Shown: positions 55,552 to 64,000 of the stretch, piece after piece
Layout: every line of letters begins with the position of its first letter
How positions within the stretch are numbered: position 1 is the stretch's first letter
Source of the DNA: Protopterus annectens
Taxonomy: Eukaryota > Chordata > Ceratodontiformes > Protopteridae
DNA: 64,000 bases
Direction: 5' to 3'
Assembly (NCBI RefSeq): GCF_019279795.1
Contig: NC_056745.1
Coordinates: forward strand, 1,491,788,003 to 1,491,852,002
Made by a program: the position numbers and the translations under genes
The notes under the pieces: model-generated
Told to the model about the DNA's origin: nothing
Databases searched by the model: none
Seen by the model: only the letters and a program-made list of their open reading frames with translations

Positions 55552-57155
55552 CTTGACTCTGATTCCGCCTACCAGGGCTGGCTTTATTCTCAAAAAACTG
55601 GCATTGCATTACAAAGGATACATGGACATTGCAAATAATAGACAAAGGATACAGGTTTCACTTCCACACTTTGCCAAAAATGCCAAACCTTCCACCAAAT
55701 CAGAAGGCAGAGGCTTTAAGACAAATCAGCAATTTACTTCAGATGAATGCTATAGAAAAGGTACCATGTTCAGAACAAGGCCAAGGATTTTACTCCGGAC
55801 TATTCCTTGTACCAAGAAAAGAAAACCAATGGAGGCCTATTCTCGACCTGTCCACACTGAACACTTATCTCATTGTGCCAAAATTCAAAATGCTGACCCT
55901 ACAGCAACTTCTTCCCATGTTGGGCAAGGAGTCTTGGCTGGTGACTCTAGATCTCAAGGAGGCATACCTGCACGTCCCTATCCAACCAAATTGCAGAAGA
56001 CACCTCAGATTTCTTGCAGGATCAGAGCATTATCAATTCTCAGCATTGCCCTTTGGCTTATCTACAGCTCCCAGAGTATTCACGAAATGCCTGGCATCAG
56101 TAATTGCACATTGCAGACTTCAGGGAATTCAAATGTATCCATACCTGGACGACTGCCTAATACAAGCGGACAACAAGAAAAAACTGTTAAAGGACTTGGC
56201 CTATGCCATACACCTGCTACAGACCTTGGGATACACAGTCAACATCAAAAAGTCAAGACTAGTACCATCCCAAAGGATAACCTTTTTGGGTGCAGATCTG
56301 GACACAATCACCCAGATCGCTTTTCTCACAGAAGAAAAACAAAAACAACTTCCAGATTACTTCATGATTCTGACAAGACAAACTCAGCTTACTGCAAGGA
56401 AAGTCCTGCAGGCCCTGGGTTACATGGCATCCTGCATAATTTTAATCCCACATGCCAGGCTGCATATGAGGAAATTACAATGGTACCTAAGTGTATGGTC
56501 TCAACACAGTCACAGTTTAGAAACCATGATACCAATCATTCCATGCCTTCAAAAGGAATTCCTGTGGTGGGCTCAGGCCTGCCAGTCCAACAGAGGGTTG
56601 CCTTTCAACAAACCAAAAACAAGGCAGACCATCACCACGGACGCCTCAGACCGAGGATGGGGAGCACAAATGGAGGACAACATGCACATAAACCAAAAGG
56701 AAATGCTGGTAGTGAGGCATGCAATCGAGGCATTCAGACCCTTTCTCCAACAAGGACATCTGTTAATAAGGACAGACAACACCACGGTCATGTGGTACAT
56801 AAACAAACAGGGATGGCTGTGGAATCTATGCCTGAATCTCAATATCCAGCTGCAGGCCCAATGAAAATGCACTAGCAGACAGCTTAAGCAGAACTACCAT
56901 GGATGTACACGAATGGATACTGCATCCAGACATCTTCAATCTCATAACAAAGACATATGGGAACTGAAGACATTCTGCTCAAGGACATACCACCCACAAG
57001 CTTGGAGGTGGACTCTCTCTCTTTCAGCTGGAATGCCCTAACAGTATATGCCTCCCCACCTCTCCCATTGATGTACAAGGTTCTACTGAAGATCAGGGAG
57101 GAACAGCCAAAAGTGATACTAATAGCTCCGGACTGGCCAAGACAACACTGGTAAC
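55505..57155 (+). pseudogene. DIRS copy 3 Pol: RT, RNase H, partial methyltransferase-like
   Basis: The frame 55629-56864 holds an RT that is uninterrupted from RPILDLSTLN through YPYLDD (about 56140), and RNase H motifs TTDASDRGWGAQ and RTDNTTVMW. A deletion after GWGAQ removes about 20 residues, and another removes the segment before the terminal Asp motif. 56880-57155 keeps AYASPPLPL- and LIAPDWPRQHW-like pieces in shifted frames. An early frameshift (55560-55630) separates the start. Confidence 0.9.
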
Positions 57156-57284
57156 CACTATTGAGAAGCATGTCTCAGGCAAATTCATGGCCTCTTCCCT
57201 ATGGCCTCTTCTTGACCCTGCACCCAACTTGAAAACATTGCAGCTAACTGCCTGGAAAATTCCTTAAATTCCAACCAAACTGTT

Positions 57285-58094
57285 TTATCTCAGAGGGTGA
57301 AGGACATTATCCTACTCAGCTTAAATGGAAGAGAGTTCTCATTTAAGCACATCAAGATGTCACATCTTCCATTAAGATTCATGCTTCAGCAATTTCAGCA
57401 GAATACAATATGGATCACCCATCTTCTCACACCCTCTTCTCAGACAATTTCTGAGAGGGATCAAGAAAATTTAAACTCCAGAAGACCCCTCTACCTGCAT
57501 GGGATCTCAATTTTGTGCTGGAAAACTACCTCCTTTTGAACCAGCAGCATCAGCGGATCTACAGTATCTATCTTGGAAAACTGCATTCCTTCTGGCAATC
57601 ACTTCAGCAAGAAGAGTAGCTGACAACAAGCGTTAATGGTGCGCAGCCTTTCTTTTTTTCACCAGGATAGAAGTGTACTAAGAACCAATCCTACTTTCAT
57701 GCCAAAGGTGGTATCTAGGGTATCCTTGAACCAAGCTATTCACTTGCCTACTTTCTTCCCTAACCCACAGAATAAAGGAAAAACTTTTGCACACCCTGGA
57801 TATACACAGACAACTATGCTACTATTTGGACAGAACAAAAACTGACCAACTTTTGGTAGCATATGCAAGGAAGAGCAATTTCCAAACAGGCGATTTCAAA
57901 ATGGATAGGAAATTGCATTGCTACTCTTTTCATGGAAAGACAGCTCCTGAAAATATCAGACCTCATTCGCTGCTACTTGGAGCTCCGTGCATACATTTGC
58001 CAAGCATTACAATCTACCTTTATACTCTAGATCCAGAGCAGGGTTTGCAACTACAGTGCTGAAGGGGATCTTAACTACACCATCCTTCTCTTAG
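57285..58094 (+). pseudogene. DIRS copy 3 tyrosine recombinase, catalytic deletion
   Basis: Recognisable blocks: LSQRVKDII (57285), a shifted SARRVA (57605), NPTFMPKVVSRVSLNQAIHLP (57690-57745), and the terminal KHYNLPLYSRSRAGFAT. A deletion at about 57967 joins HS of the His-x-x-Arg box directly to the TW before the nucleophile region, removing the catalytic Arg and about 22 residues. The N-terminal DNA-binding part is also mostly lost. Non-functional. Confidence 0.88.
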
Positions 58095-58130
58095 TACCAC
58101 CTCCTCCCCCAGATTGGCTATGGTATTCTA

Positions 58131-58227
58131 CCCATATGTTATGACTGCAGATGCATCCTTGAAGGACATAGTACAGTTTTATACCTACCATAAATGTAGA
58201 TGTCTGATAGGTATGCATCTGCAGTCA
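58131..58227 (+). repeat. DIRS copy 3 internal complementary region
   Basis: Same arrangement as in copies 1 and 2: complement of the left end (58131-58170) joined to complement of the right end (58171-58227) at GACAT|AGTACAG. Confidence 0.92.
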
Positions 58228-58370
58228 TCTGTGGTACTTGCTTACCCCTCTTTCAGCTAGCTGGGGGAATCTATTATGGTGTATTTGTTTGTTTATACAT
58301 GTATATAATTTGCAAATGTTTGGAACTTTTCAGCATTTATCCAAATTTAGCCTTCCTAGAGGGCACCTGG

Positions 58371-58589
58371 CATCTGGGGCAAGAAAAACTGAAGAAAATG
58401 GTCGTGGCTGGATGCTTTTATACCCCAGACGCTCTGACATTGGGGAAAGTGCGACATCAGCCGAGGCCAGACCCAGACTTTGGAATCCAGCCGACTGAAG
58501 GGCTGCCTGAGGCAGGACAACCCATATGTTATGACTGCAGATGCATACCTATCGGACATCTACATTTATGGTAGGTACAAAACTGTACT
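58371..58589 (-). repeat. DIRS copy 3, right inverted terminal repeat
   Basis: Equivalent to 9592-9810, with a TTTTATACCCC box, GTGCGACATCAGCCGAGGCC and the terminal ACAAAACTGTACT. Its left partner is partly deleted. Confidence 0.9.
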
Positions 58590-58591
58590 TT

Positions 58592-60075
58592 TTCCAGTGT
58601 CACCAGCTGTTTCTTTATCCTTATTAACAAGGCAAGGCCCACAGGGTGTGCCTTCCATCAGAAGTTGTCAGTATGAGTGGCTGGCTGTTCAATCACAGGG
58701 GTGTGCAGATAGCGCTGCGGATCGAGCCTGGCTCTGCGTAACGGTTCACACCTTGGCACCTTCCCAGGCTCTGCTGCTACTTTCCTTCTTGCAAGACTGT
58801 AAAATGAATGTGCCACCCCTAATGTGATGAAATCTTTCTCAATATCTCTCAAAATATTGTAACACCATCCCATCCCTTCTGTATGTGTTCCATACCTTTG
58901 TCTGCTAATGCATCTCCTGTTTTCTGACGGCTTTGACTTGGAACGTTGGCTCTAATGTGTGAAGTTGTGACAGAGATGCAGTTGTTTGTGCTCATGGTTA
59001 GTTGCGTGGCTTTACTTCATCCCATTCTTTGTGTGCATCTGTTTAAATTCGATTTGTGACTATATGAATTTTGTGACCATATGAATGGATCCGACTGTAT
59101 GACCTCGTTACATTAGATGCTGATCTTTCATTTCCTTTTTGTCTGATTACCCTTCAGTTCAGCATTCCTTTGTCTACATCCCAACTGCAGCCTGTGATTA
59201 TATCTGCACTTTGTTTTGCTTTCTTTTTGTGTCCACATTCATCTGTTCGTCTCATTTTATGCTCTTGTCAGTAAGGCTTCTCTGTAATCCATCTTCACGT
59301 TGCCCCTAAGTTGCAGGCATCCCTCTTTCTTTTCCCCTATGCATTTTCTCGCTCTTAAAGCATACTTTTGCCCGGGCATACTAATTGTAGCACACAGTTG
59401 GGCACTGTAAGTTTAGCATTATATATTAAGTGCATAGCCTTCATTCTTTGACCTCTAATTATTTTGACTTTGGCTGCCTGCCTGAATTTTGTGCTCCTGT
59501 TAATCCTTTAACTAACCCTGTTCCCATCCCCCTGTAAACAGCTACTGCATGACTGCCATTATCCAGCTTTGGCAGCGGAGAGATGTGCTGTCTAACTATA
59601 GATGCTCTCCTTCATTTCTCAGTACTTGGTCGGTCCAATTTTTTTCTTTTCTCTTGTTCTCTGTATGTACTTTTTAATGGATTTTGAGAGTATTTTTGGT
59701 ATGAATAGTGCAAGCCTTTAATTTAAAGCTGTAAAATCAGAACAGTAGACTACTTTTGTTGCATACTATGTATATATATTTAACATGTTTTTTGATATTT
59801 CAAGTCAGGTACATTACAAGACAAGAATGCACAATATAACATTATCTGTAGCATTACAAAACAAGAAGCTCTGATCATGTTACTCTTGCCCCTCCCCTAT
59901 CCTTTACAGGAGTGCCACAATGTCCATTAAATTAAAACACCAATGGGAATCCAAACTCTACTGGAGCTGTCTGATGATATAGGCATACCTCTGTGCATTC
60001 TTTTTTTATACTTCCTTTCCCAACCTATCACATTAATGCATACTACAGATTTCTAAGTGCACAATTTTGCTCACC
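58592..60075. other. No recognisable feature
   Basis: No coding signal or recognised repeat; T-rich tracts only. Confidence 0.5.
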
Positions 60076-60079
60076 TTAC

Positions 60080-60970
60080 TTCATTCAGAATTGTTTGCAA
60101 TTGAACTTCTAACCCATTTCTTTAAAAATAGTTTTATATTTTCCATTTTCATCCATCCCAGATCTTCCCCACCAATGTATAAATGACTAAACTCCCATTT
60201 TAGGTTTTCTTTACCCAGAATTCTTGCCCATTCTTCTATACCAGTCTCCCAGATTTGTTTTACATCAATTCCAAAACACACACATACATATAGCCTACTT
60301 CATTATGTCCACATCTACAGCTCTCTGCAAACTTCATTTCTGGGATATCAGCAGTGGCATTCTAAACCAGCAATGTAGCCGCCTCATGTCGTGGTTCCAC
60401 ATTACAGGTAGCTCCTTCAGTTTTGCTACCTGTTTCAGTCGTTTTGGTGCCCTCTGCTTATCCTCCCTCCTTATTTGTTTCTCCATATCCTTCCTGTGTT
60501 TGTACATGTTAAGGGTAACATAAAGTAATACATATTTAAGCAGTTTTCTTTTACCTGTTTGTAGTGCAACATACTCTGTGTATGTAGTCCTACCTCCCCA
60601 AAAAACTAACTTCTTTTTTCTTATCCAGTATAAAAACATCATCTTCAGCTGTTTAAATTGAAGTCTGCCTCCCTGTGGCATTATGCGTTTACTTTGAAAG
60701 TGCACCAAATCCACGATTTTACATAAAATCCATTATTCTTTAAAAAATTGCAAATTGTCCACTAAGTTAAGTTCACTTGTACACCAACGCCTCCAGTGTA
60801 TTGTTTGTCCATGAATTTTGATTTCATAATTATTCCAAAACCCTACTGGGAACAGCCCCACAAAGTAGTCTGACTGACCCACCATATTGATCCTAAAACC
60901 TTTTGGGCTGTGCTGTCTAGCTATCTCAAATGTTCTTTCTCCACTTATCCTTGTGTATTAATTAACAAAA
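60080..60970 (-). pseudogene. Possible L1/Tx1-like LINE C-terminal region
   Basis: Minus-strand frames 60714-60334 (126 codons) and 60281-60081 (66 codons), plus the unlisted stretch to 60970 (WNNYEIKIHGQTIHWRRW, VDLVHFQSKRIMPQGGRLQFKQL), resemble the poorly conserved domain after the RT in Tx1-like L1 elements. It has no RT catalytic motif. A lysine-rich chance ORF is the alternative. Confidence 0.35.
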
Positions 60971-60979
60971 CACTGTGTA

Positions 60980-63900
60980 TATATTTTGATGATCAGAATT
61001 ATTGTCCTTTACCTTATATGTTTTGAGGGCGGGCCCTATTATTGGGTACCATTCTTTACAATGACATCTGCTCAGTGGCAAAAGATGACAAGCATGTATA
61101 GTACGCCTTTATGTGCGTTTACCTTCCTATCTGTATTGCGGCTGTACCTTTCCTTTTGTCATTTTTCTTCTTGTCCAGTATCCTCTTGGATGTTTCCTTG
61201 GATTTACTTTTATTTCATTTTGACTGTCACCAGTGCAGAGATATAATCACAGTCGACCAATTTCAGTTTTGTCTCAAGAAGCAAAGAAAATGGATATCAA
61301 AGCATTTCTGCAGCCATAGTAGGATAATGTAAATTTCTAGTAAATGTGGAAAAACGTATGCATTACGTGAACAAGCAGTTCGAGTTAGAGAGTAGAATGA
61401 GTGAGGAAGTGATTGAGAAGTGAACTTACTGAAGAAATTAGCATTTTACTTAATGTTGAAGGTGATCTCCAGCTGTGAGGGAATGTGAGGCATACGGCAA
61501 TATCCTTAAGATTGGGGGTAGATTCCCAATAGTTTGGGGCCTAAGGTGGAAAATGAGTGATCTGAAGAACGAAGTTTTGATCTATGCGCTGAAGAAGTCT
61601 TGAGTGGGCATGACTTCTGAGGTTATAGGATTGCATTTGTATTTTGCACATGGAGGTTAAAGCGGAGACTGCCTGATCATTTAACACTTTGAATAGCTAT
61701 GAATTGAGAAGGAGGTCAGCTCTCTGTTTTGCTGGGTGCCAGTTCGCCTTTTCAATGACTAGTTGTGGTCACTCTTTGGGGAGAGTTTGATGAATCAGTA
61801 GAGGTTGGATTATAGCGATGCAGAACCTGTTAGAGGGGGAGATTGTGTTCTATGCTAGGGAAGTAGGATACTTTTACCTATGGCTGTTCTAGAGATATAA
61901 GAAAGGCAGAAATCCCTTCATGGCTAGTCTGGTTGCCCATGGTGTACCCACAGCTCTTTCCATGATGCAGTAGGTGGCTAGTGAATTCAAAGATTGGTGT
62001 CTGCAGGAAGCAATTGAATGGATAGGGGTAATGGGAATGGGGTTATGCCTAATTATCACCAGTCAACAATAGTTTAACCATGATGAAAAAATTGCTTGGG
62101 GAACAGACTTTCATCTATAGACTGCCTCAGTAACTACTTAGTGTAGCTAATTTGTGCATCTCAAATATCTGATTGATAAAAGAAACATTCATAGTAATGG
62201 TGACAGTAATCTAGTCAAACACAGTAGCCCTGACAAGCCAGAACAACAACTGTTTAACTATGATCCAAAGATGTCAAGAATTCAGTCAGTTTGATCCACA
62301 GACTACAATTTTGCCCTCCTGTTAGAACTATTTTATTGATTGTGCACACCTCCGATGTCTAAATGTGATCAAATAAAGAAATAAAGGGCACAGTAACATA
62401 TTTCAACTTGTCAGGTACACACTCATCAGTCTCAGCTATTTTATTGACTCTATACATCTTATATTTATGACTGTGAACAAATGAGTCTATGAATAATAAC
62501 CTCAGAAGTGTGTTTCAGTTCATTGCTGTCAGTTGCATACAGTTCATTTCAACCTCCCTCCTTACTTACATGTACACACACTCTAATGCACTTTAAAGAC
62601 CGTTTATGTATAACTCAGATATTGAGTTGAGATGAAATGACTGGATAAATATATCAGACTCTAGCATGGGTGAAAGGGAACATTCGATGAAGGATTTTTA
62701 TGATGTCACCAGTGACCCAACATTTTAACTGCTTGCGCTTCTGCATCCCCCAAGGCACTTTCTTGATTGTTCTACAGCTGTGAAAAAAAACTGCAGATTA
62801 TCGGTGAATAAATCAGTGTGCTTCCACCTTGCTAGGTTCATCAGAAGACTGATTTAAGTTCAAGCAATTTATTATATTTGAGCTGTTATAGGCCAAGTGC
62901 AACAAATGACTTCCATATATTTTTATCCTCCTGGGGCTTGTGTGGCAGCTGTCTCATCCAACCATCAGGTGAACTCAGGATGAGCCAGTCTTGTAGCAGG
63001 TGATATGACCTTTCTTCAAGAATGTAAGCTGTGAAGAAAAACAAAAGTAAGCAGGGTGCAAACAAGACTGTTTATTTTCAGATAGTTTGGTTAATCTGTA
63101 GTTCCAGTAGGTAAAACTCCTTGTATTATAGCTCTGCTGATTATTTCGTTACACAGTGCAGTAAGTAAAATATGCAACTCAATTGATTATCCAGAGTGTA
63201 TTAGTACATATGATGTTACTTTGTGTCAGCTTTAATAAGCTAATTTTGAAAAATGCCATACCATGTCTGCTTTGTCAGTGTGACCATGTTTACAGTGCTT
63301 CAAGTCCAACGTTTCAAAGAGCACCGATGACCCCGTCTGTACTTTTGTTGTTCCCTCATTGCAGATTTCATTGCTCATTTCCTATAAGTGCAGGACCTTC
63401 ACCACATTTGATTTAAGTTGTAGTTTTCATTTGACGTTGCAGATATTGACTCTCTGAAGCAATCATGACAAAGTTTGGACTGTGAAAATCAAAACCAGTG
63501 AAGAGTGATTAAAATGTTTGAGAAGTTTCAAAACATGCTCATTTAAAACTATTCCATAAGTTGTCCATATTTATCTCAGGTTAATTGTTACCTTTAAAGG
63601 TGATCTCATTACATAAAAGCTGACTGGTTTTATACCTTATCGGCACTGAGTAACATAACTTTATCCTGCAACACAAAGGGATGCAAGCAGATGGCACCCA
63701 TCTGGCCTAACTGTGATGTAGTAGCAGCCACATTTTCATTTCACCAGAATGTTCTCAGTTCTTCAGGAGGTCTTGCTTTTTTCCCTAGTGTGCCATTGAT
63801 TCTTTTATTTATTCTGAAAACACAACTTCTTGTTTTAGTTGCAAATGTGAACGACATTATAGAGGTCTTCATGCTTCACCTCATACAAGGTGAATTTTAC

Positions 63901-64000
63901 CCCTTTAATTGATCAAGTAAAATGTAACGCTGCCACATTGGGGAGAGTGGGTGTAAAACATTCCCCCTGCAGCAACCTCTTTCAACAGGAATGGATTTTC
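60980..64000. other. No recognisable feature
   Basis: AT-rich with no supported coding region, RNA gene or known repeat. ORFs at 60986-61246, 61111-61332, 63183-63416 and 63691-63912 have no domains. Confidence 0.5.

Larger units (their letters stand above)
53946..58589 (+). mobile_element. DIRS1-type retrotransposon, copy 3 (decayed)
   Basis: Same family as copies 1 and 2 but about 4644 bp long, with many internal deletions, so roughly 1 kb is missing. Boundaries are GATGTCCTTCAATGATGC and AAAACTGTACT. The left ITR is shortened (53946-54055), with the TATA-box part deleted. Module order is preserved. It is more diverged than the other two copies, suggesting an older insertion or a different subfamily. 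Confidence 0.94.

Overview
The window reads as non-genic DNA from a repeat-rich vertebrate genome. I found no convincing host gene, only one weak candidate exon. The content is layered retroelements: three DIRS-type tyrosine-recombinase elements, at least six CR1-type LINE segments, several L2-type LINEs, an RTE-like LINE, a decayed L1/Tx1-like LINE, tRNA-headed SINEs, long palindromic elements and microsatellites. CR1, L2, V-SINE-like and DIRS1-type elements together fit a fish or amphibian, or a large-genome lineage such as lungfish, caecilian or salamander. The exact organism is inference and cannot be fixed from this window.

Layout. 1-1815: minus-strand RTE-like LINE running off the left edge. 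About 2700-14690: a three-level nest. A plus-strand L2-type LINE (2700-3432 and 13006-14690) is split by a minus-strand CR1-type LINE (3433-4225 and 9811-13005), which is itself split by DIRS copy 1 (4226-9810). 16244-18035: 73-bp tandem repeats, then a 5'-truncated plus-strand CR1. 18870-21166: decayed CR1 ORF1 carrying a palindromic element (19824-20344). 21167-26780: DIRS copy 2. 26781-32101: an L2-type LINE whose 3' UTR holds a 998-bp foldback element flanked by a 15-bp target-site duplication. 32110-34862: CR1 pieces around a minus-strand L2 3' end. 38990-39375: L2 3' end. 41200-47560: minus-strand L1/Tx1-like LINE, interrupted by a CR1 (43659-45948), two SINEs and a 68-bp LINE tail with a 14-bp duplication. 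51900-53240: TA/CA microsatellites with an embedded 441-bp palindromic MITE. 53946-58589: DIRS copy 3, the most decayed. The remainder holds nothing I recognise.

How the parts work together. The DIRS copies show the full expected architecture: inverted terminal repeats with a TATA box, Gag, overlapping RT/RNase H/methyltransferase ORF, tyrosine recombinase, and an internal complementary region joining the complements of both ends. The CR1 copies encode a zinc-finger plus SGNH-esterase ORF1 and an APE/RT ORF2. The L2 3' tail is shared by the L2 LINEs and one SINE, and the CR1 3' tail by the CR1 LINEs and another SINE, so the LINE-SINE partnerships can be read from the window itself. Every autonomous copy carries frameshifts or stops, so none looks active as sequenced.
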